64,000 bases of DNA. It comes from Volutella citrinella. Taxonomy: Eukaryota > Ascomycota > Sordariomycetes > Hypocreales > Nectriaceae. The DNA lies in contig JAWZSP010000008.1 of assembly GCA_034401135.1 (NCBI GenBank), positions 2,294,001-2,358,000 of the forward strand, given 5' to 3'. A model generated the notes under the pieces. It was not told the DNA's origin. It saw nothing but the letters and a program-made list of their open reading frames with translations, and searched no databases. A program made the position numbers and the translations under genes. This document shows, one piece after another, positions 1 to 12,666 of this stretch (its first letter is position 1; the number at the start of each line of letters is the position of its first letter).

Positions 1-1507
<1,507 letters not shown>

Positions 1508-2184
1508 GGCGGGTCGTAGACAAAAGGTAGGTTAGTTTGACCGAAACAGAACGTGAATGTGGATTGAGAAATCTTAGTAAACTCGTTAGCAGCGTGTCGC
1601 GATAATGCGATTGACAGGCAGAACCAGTTACTGGCGAGAGGCATCAACCAGGTTTTTCAGGACAGTCCATGTCTATCATCTGATAAAGTCTCCATGATCA
1701 AGGCAGCGGTTGTGGATCTGACCCCACAACACCATCTCACGTCTTAACAGGAATAGGGCGCCTTCAACAGACGTTGAGACGGCGCTTCGCCGCGGCATGG
1801 CATCGTATGGCGGTGCCGGTGGGTCTGAAGATGGAGAGTGTGGGGTCCCCACAACTTAAGCCCAAATAAGCAAGGCGGGTCTGGGGCAGCTCGTTTGCTA
1901 TGCCCGATTCGAGGTGGGGCATGCCCCCGAACGGAAAGGAAATGGTGCAGCTGATGACATTGCCCGAGGAGACGCGTGGAGGGGAGAGAATCCACTTAGA
2001 CGAGATGGCATTCACTGGGTAGGGGGCAATCCGCTTACGTTGAGCAACAACATCGGCCTTGCTGAACTCCCTTTTCTTCGGGCGTCCCATCCATTGACTA
2101 GTATTCCTATCTCGACACTTGCAACACCATCTCCAGCCTTGACCCTCCTCAGTTGCGAACTTATCCCCCTTTTGCTTGCTTGAG
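1508..2184. promoter_or_regulatory. Shared intergenic region between VAO and aldehyde dehydrogenase genes
   Basis: A 677-bp gap lies between two divergent start codons (ATG at 1507 on minus, ATG at 2185 on plus). It must hold both promoters and suggests co-regulation. Open frames inside it show no family features. No specific operator could be assigned. Confidence 0.5.
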
Positions 2185-3744
2185 ATGAGCCCAGTCAATT
2201 TCACGACGTTTCGAAATGTGGTCGCCGGGGCCCTCCGCTCGAGTGATCGCGTTGGACGATCCATCAATCCGTCGAATCGCCAACCGCTGTGGGACATTCC
2301 CATCGCCTCTGCCGCCGATCTCAACGATGCTGTCGCTGCAGCTAACGGCGCGTTTGGCGAATGGTCCCGGGCCTCGTGGACCCATCGGCAGAATCGCCTG
2401 AAGCAAGCGAGGGCAATTCTCGAAAACCACCGGACTGAGATGGCTCAGCTGCTGTTGACGGAAGGTGGGAAGCCGTCGCAGTTTGCCGACTTGGAAGTCC
2501 AGCATGCCCTTGACTTTTTCGACTTTTACTGTACGTTTCCGTCCCAGGTCAGGCGAGAGAGCGGGCCTAACTTGCAAGCGCAGCAACCCTAGGGCAGCCA
2601 GAGCCCGAAATCGTACAGGATGACGAACGCCTTCGCCTCACGCTCAGCCAGCATCCCATTGGCGTTGTTGGCGCCATATGTCCGTGGAACTACCCCCTTG
2701 TCCTCGCCGTTGGCAAAATCATCCCGGCGCTCCTAGCCGGCAACTGTGTCATTGTCAAGCCCTCGCCCTACACTCCTTACAGCATCATCAAGTTCGTCGA
2801 GGCTGTCCAACACATCTTCCCGGCCGGTGTTCTTCAGGCTCTACATGGAGACGACGAGACCGGACCCCTTATGTGCGACCACCCTGATATCTCGAAAATT
2901 AGCTTCACCGGTTCTACTGCAACGGGCAAGAAGATCATGGCTGCTGCAAGCAGGACACTGAAGGATGTGACCCTTGAGCTAGGGGGGAACAACGGCAGCA
3001 TAGTTTGCCGCGATGTCGATGTCGATGTTGTAGCACCTCAAATCGCGGTTGGCTCATTCTTCAACTCGGGCCAGCTATGCGTTGCGAGCAAGCGCATCTT
3101 TGTCCACAAGGATATCTACGATGCGTTTCTCAAAAAGATGGTGGAAACAGTCAAATCATGGAAGGTTGGATCGCCGTCCAACGAAGAGGGTCTCATGCTG
3201 GGGCCCGTCCAAAATGAAATGCAGTACAAAATTGTCAAGCGCTTTTTCCAGGACGCCGCCGACAATAATTACAAGTTTGCGCTAGGAGGCAATGGCCCGC
3301 TTGACGAGTCAAGTTACGTGATCCAACCAGCCATCATTGACAATCCGCCGGATGACTCTCTTGTTGTCACGGGCGAAGCTTTTGGTGAGTGCACAATACC
3401 GGCCAATGCTACAATTAGCTGACACCATGAACTATTCAGGGCCCATCGTTCCCGTACAGTCATGGTCTGACGAAGAGGAACTTCTTCGACGTGTCAATAA
3501 CACCTCCTCGGGCCTGGGCGGCGCCATTTGGTCGGCAGACATTGAGAATGCGCATAAAATTGCATCGCGCATAGAAGCAGGCACGGTATGGATCAACAGC
3601 TTTGAAAAGCCATTGCCCCAAGCCTACATGTCGGGCCACAAGGAGTCCGGCGTGGGAGGAGAGTGGGGGAAACATGGAGTTTTGGCATATTGCAAGCCGC
3701 AGATGATACACTTCTACAAAGATGCAGTAGGGCCTAGGCTATAG
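2185..3744 (+). CDS. NAD(P)-dependent aldehyde dehydrogenase (vanillin/benzaldehyde dehydrogenase-like)
   Basis: ALDH-superfamily enzyme of 480 aa that oxidises an aldehyde to the acid. Exons: 2185-2530, 2593-3384 and 3440-3744. The ATG at 2185 is the first in frame; the frame also extends upstream from a TTG, which is not a plausible start here. Visible motifs include CPWNYP, PALLAGNC (cofactor site), FTGST, the general base in ELGGNN (Glu244) and the nucleophile in NSGQLC (Cys278). The C-terminal part contains WSADIENA and GTVWINS, as expected. It is divergent from the VAO-type oxidase, so a two-step route from aromatic alcohol through aldehyde to acid is the natural reading. The zinc-finger regulator follows on the same strand. 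Substrate is inferred; the ALDH assignment is secure. Confidence 0.92.
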
Positions 3745-4155
3745 AATATAACGCGATGGTATCCGAAGAATATAATTTGAGAAGAGATGCTAGCGATTGC
3801 TGCCTGGCGTGTACGTTTGAGCTGCAGACTGACGCGGAGGATGCTCCCACATGAAGCCATGTCTAATTGGCCCTATGACGCCCAGCCCAACTCTTAAGGG
3901 CCCAGTAATACAGAGCTGAGTACTGGCTGGGTGGTTTCCAAAGCACACCCCGCAGTTCCCCCAGGCCGGCTTGCGATGACGCTAGAGTGGAAGGAGACTG
4001 GTGGTCCCCTTAAAATGCTGTTTGCGCCAACAGCCCGGTTTCCCCGCGTCACCTCTCCGACACTTCTCTCCACCTTTTGCCATTCTCTCCGTACCTCAAC
4101 GCCGCCCGCACCTTTTATCACCCGTCATATATCATCTCCCGCCAATGCCGCTTTC
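3745..4155. other. Intergenic, ALDH terminator and transcription-factor promoter
   Basis: A gap of 411 bp between two plus-strand genes. The last 150 bp are pyrimidine-rich, consistent with a fungal promoter or leader. No other feature seen. Confidence 0.4.
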
Positions 4156-7100
4156 ATGCCTGTCAAGGCGTGCTCATATTGTGACAGCACGTTCACGAAG
4201 TTGGAGCATCTGAAGCGTCACGAACGCGCTCGTAAGAACCAGTCCCTGCCAGCCTTCTCCTTGACAGGCACCATACTGACCCCGTTAGACACGGGCGAGA
4301 AGCCATACGAGTGCACAGTTTGCCGCAAACGCTTCTCGAGGAGGTACGCCCGCTCCCCCCCCCCCAGCCATGACTGAAACCCTGGCCTAACTCTCGCTCT
4401 CAATCTTCAGAGATGTCCTCAACCGCCATGTCCGAGGCCATCATGATAGCTCCGCCACCACCTCTCTCAATGAAACCGACGCAGCGAGCCTGCAGTGGTT
4501 TGTGCCTGGGCCGGCATCACCACCTGACCACGGCACAAATCTACAGTCAGCCTTTACGGACGCTGCGCCGCTGCACGTCCTGGCCCAGCCGTTGACGCAA
4601 CCTTCAGCACGGCCAGACACCAGCAGCGGCGAGCACAACGCCAATGAAACACAACCGGACACGGCTTTCTTGCTCCAGACTGCCAACCCGCCTCCACCAA
4701 CTTCTTCCCACGCCCATCGCCAGCTCAGCACGTCTTCCAGTCCTGATGAACAACAGACAGCGATAAGTCAACCGGGAAGCCTCGGACAGGAGACCATGGC
4801 CCGTCCAGAGCGCAGAAATCTTCAGAACTTATTCAATATGCCGTTCCCAATCCCGGATGTTCCAGAAAATGCCATCGACGACGATTTCTTTCAATCTTTC
4901 GATACAGGATCGCCAAGTATTGCGTTCACGGACCGGACAGGTGGTGATGCACGGCCTCAGAAGAGGGTTTGCCGTCGTGGATCTGATGCCAGCAATTTTT
5001 CGGACCGCGAACTGGGCCTTCTCCTGGCCAGCTATATGAGCAAGACGTGGCCAGGACAAACCGATCAGGCTAATGTTCCCGACGCGTTCCCATCAGATGA
5101 CCTGGCTGTTCTCTGGGGAGCCGGAACACCTCGAGCCCAGCTCCACGGTCGCGGTCCAAGTTCTGAACCTCAGAACCCATTCACAGCTGGCATGAGCCAG
5201 ACTTCCAGCTCTTTTGCGGATATTCCCGAGCAGCGGTTTGACATGGTATCCAAACTGTGGCCGAAAAAATGCCAACGACCTTGGCAATTGGTACACAAGT
5301 TGTGGTCCGACGTCATTTCTTATCCGGCCAATAATTTATTTTCGGAAACTAACCAGGAAAATGCCCTCTCATCCGACCTCAGCCAAACCTCCAAGCCTGG
5401 TGAGTTTCGTGGCGGGATAGATGATAAGCGGCGAATGAGCATGACACAAGAGTTTGGCGTCATGGGGCCTTCAGTGGTAAGCATCACACAGCTGGCACAG
5501 TTCCACTGCGCAATCCCGTAAGTTTTACTTTGTCTGTCCGAATACTCATCCGTCTTCAAACAGGAGCGGATATCGAGAGAGATGCGTTTTCCAACGACGG
5601 ACATGCTGGAGATTTGTGTCGACATCTATTTCCATCGCTTTCATCCTCTAATGCCTGTCATTCACGAGCCAACATTCTCAATTAAACGCGCTCCGAATAA
5701 GATTGTGTTTCCTATATGCTTGCTTGGCCTGTTAATGCTGGATCCACAACGCACACGGGGATTCGTTGCGAGACATCTATCGGTAAAGCCCTCGACGCAT
5801 CCCTCCTTCGTCCTGTCGAATTTGTCGGCTGACTCTTTCTGCTCCGCTAGAGCGCCATGGATAAGTGTGAAGCCACTTTGTCAACCCCATGGTCACGAGC
5901 CAATTCCATGTCACTCTTGCATACTTTGACGGCTGTGGTGTTACTTTTGTGTTGTGCAGCTACCTTGGAGGCGAGTGACAATCCGAAGATGATGCAGTCA
6001 TCATAAACTCGCAATATGTGCAAAAGAATGCTAACAAGTTCTAGGAGCGCGTTCACTCTGAACAGACATATGCGCTTTATTCCAAAGCTCTCTCGGTATG
6101 TTTTCTGTCGAGGAATCAGACAGCGAGACTGCTAATCGTTACTTGAAACCAAAGCTAGCGCAGCAACATTCCCTCTTCGAGTCCCACAACGGCGAGTCGC
6201 TCTCGACAGTATTCCCCGAAGTTGGCACTGATCAATTCTCGTGGAATACTTGGGCCAAGGTCGAGTCTTGCAAGAGGTGCGTCTTCGTCCTGAATCTTGT
6301 CTGAGTGCAAGAATCCAGCAACCACAGCCAGTGCCTTGCACACCAGCAAGAGGAGAGAAGCCTTTTTTTTTAATAGGGTTTGTCTGCTAACACACTGCAT
6401 GTATCATAGGGTCATAGCCTGCCTCATCATGATCGATTCCTTCTTTGCAAACAACAGGGGTACCAGCCCATTGATTCGCATAGATACGATAACCATTTTT
6501 GTGCCCTCCGCTACAGCACTCTTTGACGCCCCCGATGCCGAAAAATGGGCACAGTTGGAAGGTGCTACGCCGTCCCTCCATCACCCAACGCTAGACTTCC
6601 GTCCTTTGCAAATAAAGCTGCCTACAGGCCTTGCGTCAAGTTCGCTTGCCATGTCCACACTTCTCTCTGCTGTGTGGCTACGTTTTGCGGATTTACGGCA
6701 CCGTCTACTGCTAAAGAACGATTCTTCTCAGGACCCAGTCCTATTTCCGGGAGAAGTGTACGAAAATGACACAGCAGGCGTAGGTCTGGTGTCTCTGTTG
6801 ATAAATATCTACTCAACATATCGACACGCGCTGGAGCAGAGCAATCCGAATCACGTTGTTTTCTGGCACCATATGTGTATGTCGATATCAGCTAACATTG
6901 ACTTGTTTGAGATCGCGGCTGGCCGAGACGGGTCCGAGGCAGGGAAGAAGGCGCTCGGGCAACTTGCCGTCTGGGCCGAGACGCCTTTTGCCAGGCGGGC
7001 TTGTTTGCATGCCGCGCAAACACATGCGAGTATGTCCAAGAGGAAAATAGCCGACGGCACAATGTTTTTGTCTGAGAGTGCTCTCTTCAACTCGGCACTT

Positions 7101-7472
7101 GTGCTCGGGCTCTACTTGTTAGTCACACCCGCATCGCTTCGGGAGAGCGTGTCAACGACGGGAGTCCCCCCCTTCGAGCTGTTAAGCGATGTGAATTGGG
7201 AGCAGCTTGGCCACGATGGCTTTCCCACCGAGAACTCGTCTGCCGCAACATTGACATCTACTACAATGACGGCATCTGCCGCCGGGCTGTTCATTACAAA
7301 GGGATGTGCTATTACCTTTTCTGGAGTGCCTCTGATCGGAGGATTCGGCTCAGCGAGGAGGGTTATACTCGAGTATATCGGCCTGTTGGAGGAGATGGGG
7401 AAGTGGAACGCAGGCGAGTATTGCCGCATACTGCGACTGATGAGTGATGGGATAGTAGAACTTGATGTATAG
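4156..7472 (+). CDS. C2H2 zinc-finger plus fungal-specific domain transcription factor
   Basis: Predicted nuclear regulator of 923 aa. Exons: 4156-4231, 4289-4343, 4411-5476, 5564-5782, 5851-5970, 6045-6095, 6155-6276 and 6410-7472; the total closes in frame. Two tandem C2H2 fingers sit at the N-terminus (C6, C9, H22, H26, then C34, C37, H50, H54) joined by a classical HTGEKPYEC linker that appears only after the first intron is removed. A Ser/Pro-rich linker follows. From about residue 400 comes the fungal-specific regulatory domain (ISREMRFPTTDMLEICV, RFHPLMPVIHEPTF, then WAKVESCKR-VIACLIMIDSFF across the last intron). The intron 5971-6044 needs a GC donor (GAG/GCGAGT), the least certain junction. 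Its position next to the VAO and ALDH genes makes it a candidate pathway regulator; that is inference. Confidence 0.85.
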
Positions 7473-7870
7473 GTAGTCTATCTATCTATACTGACCGTAA
7501 AGAGGCGAGAGCAGGAAACAAAATATACAACAGCGGGGATTCTCCGGTCATCACCGGCCCGAGCACTGACCTAGTCCCATTTCTTGAAGGAACCCTCCTG
7601 CTGCATGTTTCTGATGCTCAGTCGCCAGAGCTGGGGGCTAGTGATTCAGAAGACGGAGGACAATTACCTGACATGGATACTGCCTCGACGGTTTTAGACT
7701 GACATGGGAACCAGCCAATGGGCTCCAATGTTCGGTTTTCTGTTCGCATTACCACCGTTAGCTAGTTATTAAGCATGTGTGTCTCAGACATTGCTTTGTC
7801 CCACCGGCATATAAAGAGACCCTCCCCGGCCCAAGCCCCCAGCCTCTTCAGCGCCCTCCCACGCACTCAA
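7473..7870. other. Intergenic with a TATA-like box
   Basis: Contains TATAAA at 7810-7815, about 60 nt upstream of the ATG of the broken kinase-like gene. A TATC tetranucleotide run lies near 7483-7494. Nothing else recognised. Confidence 0.35.
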
Positions 7871-8635
7871 AATGCCCCAGGTAGGTCTCCTCAAAGAATT
7901 TGTAATCCGACATTCTCACCCCCCACATCTAGCTAGTACTCACATTCAACTCTCACACAATTGAATGCAAAGGAACAGAGGTTTCAATACCACCTCAATA
8001 CCACTACCCTCACATCTTCAAGGTCACCCTTCCAGCCAGCAAGTTACCAAGCCTTCCACGCAAGATCATCCTAAAAAAAAAGGGACGACAATTACCCAGA
8101 GGTCTTTGAACAAGAGCGACGTGTTTATGAGGCTCTGGAGCAGCAGAAGACGCCACATATTCCCCGGTATTATGGGGTAGGCGACTTAGATGGATCTCCT
8201 ACCATAGTCCTCTCTGATATTGGAGGAGTAGCGCTGGGCTCAAGTGCTTTGGCTTCATGATATCCCCCTCTCAATCCTACTATCCTAGGATTGCGACTAG
8301 CTACAGCGCTTCAGGTGGTCCGGGATGCAAGAGTCTGTCACCTTGATCTGAAGCTCAACAACTTCCATATTGTTAGGGACCAGATTTTCGTTCTTGATTT
8401 CGAGTTGTCACTGTTGCTTAAGCCGCTTGGTGACGGGAATGAGGCAGACGTGGAAACTGTTGATGAGCAAGTTTCCGACATTTTAGAGGATTACAGGTGT
8501 TTCTATCCGGGCTTGGCAAGTGCTTGGCAAGCTACAGGTGCAACGGGACTAGAATTCAGCCCAGAGTGGTTCTTGGAGCATGTTGGGGAAGTCCAGGAAG
8601 TCCAGGAAGCCCAGGCGGACACAGGTATGGCATAG
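7871..8635 (+). pseudogene. Broken protein-kinase-like gene
   Basis: Remnant of a small fungal kinase-fold (aminoglycoside-phosphotransferase-like) protein. It probably starts at ATG 7871 with a 9-nt first exon and an intron to about 7931. The first frame ends after a nine-A run near 8071-8079. The next frame resumes with a sequence continuous in sense (NYPEVFEQERRVYEAL, then PTIVLSDIGGVALG), so one base in the A-run breaks the gene. A second lesion, an in-frame TGA near 8258, precedes the catalytic-loop motif HLDLKLNN and the metal-binding VLDFE. The C-terminal region has a short EVQEVQEAQ repeat. Two independent lesions favour a pseudogene, but a sequencing slip in the homopolymer plus an unrecognised intron over the TGA cannot be excluded. 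Confidence 0.55.
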
Positions 8636-8861
8636 AGCTTAGCTAGGAAACATATGGTGTCTATGATTGGGCAGTGGTTCCCCCCAGCACCCAGTCAGCC
8701 TCGAACAGTGGGTCATGAGGAGACCTGACACTTTAGAACGATAGTGCTGACGCCCACTCTCCAATCTTCACCGCTGACAATGCTCATAAACACCAACTGC
8801 TGCCAGTTTGCATGAGCAGCGGCTGGACCTCCAAGTAGATTCCCGTCATCCTCATTACAAC

Positions 8862-9569
8862 ATGACAGCCCCGCGCCCCCGTCATGACGATACGGGCCCT
8901 TTCGCCAGCCTCACAAATAAACTGGTCTTCGCCATCCACGGCTCCAAGGAGCACGACTTTGACCCGCGCGACACCGACATTACCCTCATTGTTGAGGGTG
9001 GCGAGGGCAGCCTCAATCTGCTGCACCTGCAAAATGTCCGTTCGGATACCGTGTCTGAAGCCAGGACTGCCGTCGACGAGTTTCTCGACACATTGGAGCC
9101 GACGGACCCCAAGCCCGAAGAGCGCACAGTTTTCCAGAACTTCGACGAAGTTCGCCAGGAGCTTCGCGAGTACGTCAAACGGGCCCAGCTCGAGGTCGAG
9201 GAGCTGAAGGACCAGCTGAATTGGGTCGATGAGAGCAATCCCAAGAGGACGAAGTCGGGGGAGCAGCTTGATAACCCGGTGGCTACCGTCCGCGCAGCCT
9301 GTGAAGAGCTTCTCGACAAGTTGGACTTGATAGACGACAGCGATCAGCCGAAAAAGAGGCGGGCGCACACCATGTCCGAGGGCTCCGATAAGTTCCATGC
9401 CGGGATTTGTGAGTACATGAAGACGCAGGCCGAGGGGCGTGGCCTTGACTTTGAATGGAACGGTGGTTCGTATCCGCGCGAGATGCTCCGTCGGACCAAT
9501 TCACGGAGGATGTACAAAGTGTACTTTCGCCGAGAAGGCGACTGGTCCACGCGTTTCGGAACTCACTAG
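8862..9569 (+). CDS. Hypothetical protein with a short coiled coil
   Basis: Single-exon frame of 235 aa from ATG 8862; the frame is open further upstream but without an ATG. No family recognised. The middle (about residues 100-130) is strongly charged with heptad-like spacing (EVRQELREYVKRAQLEVEELK), suggesting a short coiled coil. A basic patch KKRRAH near residue 170 could be a nuclear signal. The C-terminus is rich in Arg and aromatic residues. No signal peptide or membrane segment is seen. It lies between a pseudogene and an F-box gene in accessory sequence. The opposite strand also has a long open frame, so coding strand is less certain than for other genes. Confidence 0.5.
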   Translation: MTAPRPRHDDTGPFASLTNKLVFAIHGSKEHDFDPRDTDITLIVEGGEGSLNLLHLQNVRSDTVSEARTAVDEFLDTLEPTDPKPEERTVFQNFDEVRQELREYVKRAQLEVEELKDQLNWVDESNPKRTKSGEQLDNPVATVRAACEELLDKLDLIDDSDQPKKRRAHTMSEGSDKFHAGICEYMKTQAEGRGLDFEWNGGSYPREMLRRTNSRRMYKVYFRREGDWSTRFGTH

Positions 9570-9938
9570 ACAGGTCAAGCTGGTCTAGAAGCTATTTTGG
9601 CGAAAACAGATTGTTTTTGATACGTCTTCCCCGTTGGACACGGTTAGTGGCCATCACTACTGAGAAACCAAGAATCGACTCCGTTATCTTGATTTTTCGC
9701 ATATCTAGGCGCACAAGAGAGGTACTTAATGGTGCCTCTATAGATGGCCCATGTGTTTGGAAAGACGATCCGTCGTCGAGAATAGGCTTGATCCCAAAAA
9801 GGGAGATTCGTGTGCAGTGGAGTCGTGTCTTGACCGCCTAGCCTTGCTACTTGGTTGCCCACCACCCGCCAACTTGATGGGCCTGGACGCACATTTTTAT
9901 CACTTTAGACCATCTTATGCCTCTGGCTTACTCACACC
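9570..9938. other. Intergenic, nothing recognised
   Basis: 369 bp between two plus-strand genes. Short open frames here lack any family features. Confidence 0.4.
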
Positions 9939-11483
9939 ATGTCTTCCGCCAACCTGGCGCGGGTGCCCAACGAGATTCTCAATCGCATCTTGAGCCATTT
10001 TGAGTGCACTCTGCCTCTGCCAGTGACGGAGTGGTGGATGAGTAGGCCCGATTTGTCGCCTCTCAGCCCGTTGAAATCGCTCTGTTTGACCAGCCGTAGG
10101 CTCAATGAAGCAGCTCAACCTATTTTGTTTCGTCACGTTACCTTTGGCGGGCAGTATGATGAGACCAAGACGAGGGCATTCGTCCATTTCGCCAAGGCAC
10201 TGCTCCAGAACCCGTCGCTCGGGGAGCATACACGTACTTTCTGCACTGGATGGCTCCAAACCTACCCAATCCGACAGCAAGATTGGAACTGGAAAACAGT
10301 CCTTGATAATTTGAGGGGCTTGGTCGATCTGCCTCCGGCGCTGGATGCGCTTATCCGGAATAGCCCCCAGGCAACTGGAGAATTCAGCCCTGCTGTCTTT
10401 TGTCTACTCTGCATGCCCAATCTGCAGGTTGTAGACATATCGGAGGAGATCAATATTAGTCTTCTATCGTGCGTTTTGGGCGGCCGGTTGGAGTTTGGGT
10501 TACCGCCCTCACTTGGCAGCGACGAGGTTGCGTCTACAGGATCTCTGGACATGAGATTTGAGAGTTTCAGACTCCCGTCATTGAAAGAGATAAGGATTCA
10601 GCATGTTGGCGATGATGGCGTCACTGACATTGCCATGCTGGAAGGCGCCTTCATCCACCCTGGCGTTGACATCATTCGAACGGTTGGCTTAGACTGGAGA
10701 GAGGACAACCTTGAAGGCCTCAGGTGGCAGAATATTAGCTCCAATGTGCGGATTCTTGAGCTCAAAGATTGCATCATCGATGACAAAGGGCTGGTGAATG
10801 TTTTTCAACGCTGCCCCAAGTTGGAGAGCCTCTCGATCCAGATAGGAGACCGACGGCGGGCGACCGGTATCGACAGCGACGACTGGTTTTTTGACCTGGA
10901 ACGGATGTTCAACGTCCTGAGGATGCACGGCAAGAAGCTGACCACGCTGAGCCTCCACACGGCCTTCTACAATGGGTGGCTTGGGCAGGACGGCGGGTCG
11001 CTCGCAGAGCTGACGAACCTTCGACATCTCGCCATTGTCAAGGAGAACTTGACCGGATCCAAGGATTATGTCAACCCGACCAACTTCAGCCTCAACAATA
11101 ACATGCCGACGCTCGAGATTATGCAGGTCATCCCGCGCAGCTTGGAAACGCTGTACCTGCACTACGATTGCCAGTACTTCGACGGCATCTCAGCGCAGCA
11201 CAAGTTCAGGGGTGTCAATCAGGAGCTGTACGACATAATCACGAGTGGGGAGTTTCCAGACCTTGGGGAAATCAAGGTGGAAAGATACTTTGACGACGAC
11301 GCTTCTCTGAGATTCGCCCATACCATTGAGGGCTGGACTTGTGCGGAGACTGTTGAGTTTCTTTGGAACAGGCCGGGGTCTTTTACGACTCCGCATCAGC
11401 TCATGACTCTGAGTCGAAACAGTCAAGCTGGGAGGAATAAAATGGGCGGATTCGTTTCCAATAACCTTGAATTAGCTGCATAG
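9939..11483 (+). CDS. F-box domain protein
   Basis: Single-exon gene of 514 aa. The N-terminus (residues about 5-65) reads as a degenerate F-box: ARVPNEILNRILSHF, then LKSLCLTSRRLNEAAQPILFRHVTF. This motif recruits SKP1 in SCF ubiquitin ligases. The remainder has weak leucine-rich-repeat character (VRILELKDCIIDD, CPKLESLSIQI, LTTLSLHTAF, LRHLAIVKENL), which would be the substrate-binding part. No signal peptide or transmembrane segment. Such F-box/LRR proteins are abundant and poorly conserved in filamentous fungi, so the target is unknown. Confidence 0.8.
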   Translation: MSSANLARVPNEILNRILSHFECTLPLPVTEWWMSRPDLSPLSPLKSLCLTSRRLNEAAQPILFRHVTFGGQYDETKTRAFVHFAKALLQNPSLGEHTRTFCTGWLQTYPIRQQDWNWKTVLDNLRGLVDLPPALDALIRNSPQATGEFSPAVFCLLCMPNLQVVDISEEINISLLSCVLGGRLEFGLPPSLGSDEVASTGSLDMRFESFRLPSLKEIRIQHVGDDGVTDIAMLEGAFIHPGVDIIRTVGLDWREDNLEGLRWQNISSNVRILELKDCIIDDKGLVNVFQRCPKLESLSIQIGDRRRATGIDSDDWFFDLERMFNVLRMHGKKLTTLSLHTAFYNGWLGQDGGSLAELTNLRHLAIVKENLTGSKDYVNPTNFSLNNNMPTLEIMQVIPRSLETLYLHYDCQYFDGISAQHKFRGVNQELYDIITSGEFPDLGEIKVERYFDDDASLRFAHTIEGWTCAETVEFLWNRPGSFTTPHQLMTLSRNSQAGRNKMGGFVSNNLELAA

Positions 11484-11612
11484 CTTCTGAACCATTCACA
11501 TTGGAAGTGATACAATGGACACTCGAGGTTCACGTGGCAATGCAAAGAGATATGATAATTCTCATCTTAATTGTTCTATATTTTCGTATCTAAATGCCTG
11601 CAAAAGTAGTAT

Positions 11613-12512
11613 TTACTTGAGCAGGGGCTTGAGGATCTCAATGATATCCTCGTCAGTCTTGCCCTTGAGCCCCAGCAGCTCATTGTCAGTCTTCTCAAAC
11701 TTTCCACCGTTCCTGGGGTCGAAGATGGCGCGGAAGAGGTAGGGGCCAAACGTCTCCATGTCGTACAGTCCCTTGGCGAGCCTCTCGTCAGCCTTGGCAG
11801 TCAGGTCGTCGAGTACAACGGGGATGGGCGCCCAGGGCCTGTTGGGGGCGACTTGCTTGGCCAGGGCGAGGAGCTTGTTCTGGGTGGTGATGAGGTCGTG
11901 GATGTAGACGACGCGGTTCTTGGTCTCGTCCAGGTGGCCGGCGATGCCGACCAGGGCGTCGGCCACTGTTGACAGAGACGTGGTGCTGAACTCGACGTCG
12001 CCGCCGTCAATGAGGATGGGCTTGGACTGCGAGTGGTCTAGGATGAAGTTGTGCTGCAGGCCCCAGTCCAGGAACGCGCTGTTGTATACAAAGGTGTAGC
12101 TCAGGGGGGTAGACTTGGCCTTCTCGATAAGCACGTCCTGGATCTTGACCTTTTGGGTGAAGACGGGGAGAGAGCGGACAGCCGGGACGTCGAGGTTGGA
12201 TCCAAACTCGGAGGGGATAAATCGCTGGACGCCGGCAGCAATGGCGGCATCGATAAAGGTCAATTGGGCGTCAATGGCCAGTGTGGTGAGGGTGGAGATG
12301 ACAACGTCCTGGCCCTGGAGGGCGGCCTTGAGGGACTCTGCGGAGGAGTAGTCGACCTCGACGACGTCGGTGCCGGCAGGGAACTTGGAGTCGGAGCCGG
12401 TGCGCTTGAGGACGCGGATGTTGTATTTGCCAGACTGGACGAACTTGTCGAAGACGACGGAGCCGAGGGCACCGGAGGCGCCGGCAATGACGATGTTCTT
12501 GGGAGCAGACAT
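11613..12512 (-). CDS. NmrA/isoflavone-reductase-like NAD(P)-binding oxidoreductase
   Basis: Intronless, 299 aa from ATG 12512. Atypical short-chain dehydrogenase of the NmrA/isoflavone-reductase group. The N-terminus reads KNIVIAGASGALGSVVFD, a Rossmann glycine-rich loop, followed by RVLKRTGS (ribose/phosphate recognition) and the strand VVISTLTT. The middle segment FIPSEFGSNLDVP is typical of this family in fungi. The open frame extends upstream to 12656, but that extension is a low-complexity Ser/Thr/His stretch and better explained as 5' leader. A TATA-like sequence lies at 12660-12666. Family members act on aromatic or isoprenoid substrates or sense NADP; the substrate here is unknown. 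Confidence 0.88.
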   Translation of the reverse strand: MSAPKNIVIAGASGALGSVVFDKFVQSGKYNIRVLKRTGSDSKFPAGTDVVEVDYSSAESLKAALQGQDVVISTLTTLAIDAQLTFIDAAIAAGVQRFIPSEFGSNLDVPAVRSLPVFTQKVKIQDVLIEKAKSTPLSYTFVYNSAFLDWGLQHNFILDHSQSKPILIDGGDVEFSTTSLSTVADALVGIAGHLDETKNRVVYIHDLITTQNKLLALAKQVAPNRPWAPIPVVLDDLTAKADERLAKGLYDMETFGPYLFRAIFDPRNGGKFEKTDNELLGLKGKTDEDIIEILKPLLK

Positions 12513-12659
12513 TGTGAGTTGTAAGGTTGATAAGTGTTGGGATGACGGTGTTGGTTTGAGAGTGTATTGAGAGTTGATTGAATGGTTGTGGAGTGGATGA
12601 GGATGTATTGGATGATGATGGAGTGGATGAGAGATTCTTGGGATGGGATCTCGCAATGG

Positions 12660-12666
12660 TTATATA
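12660..12666 (-). promoter_or_regulatory. TATA-like box of the NmrA-like gene
   Basis: TATATAA on the minus strand about 148 nt upstream of the ATG at 12512. Position is compatible with a TATA box if the leader is about 100 nt. Confidence 0.35.

Noticed and set aside
5518..5563. Intron starting at 5518 (CC/GTAAGT) in the C2H2 regulator
   Set aside because: The strong donor gives the wrong phase; the donor at 5477 joins in frame to the conserved ISREMRFPTTDM sequence.
8784..9398. Long antisense open frame opposite the hypothetical gene
   Set aside because: No family motifs, and it reads as a Leu/Val-rich shadow of the charged plus-strand frame.
11613..12656. NmrA-like protein starting at 12656
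   Set aside because: The extra 48 residues are low-complexity His/Ser/Thr from the leader, and the Rossmann fold begins right after the ATG at 12512.
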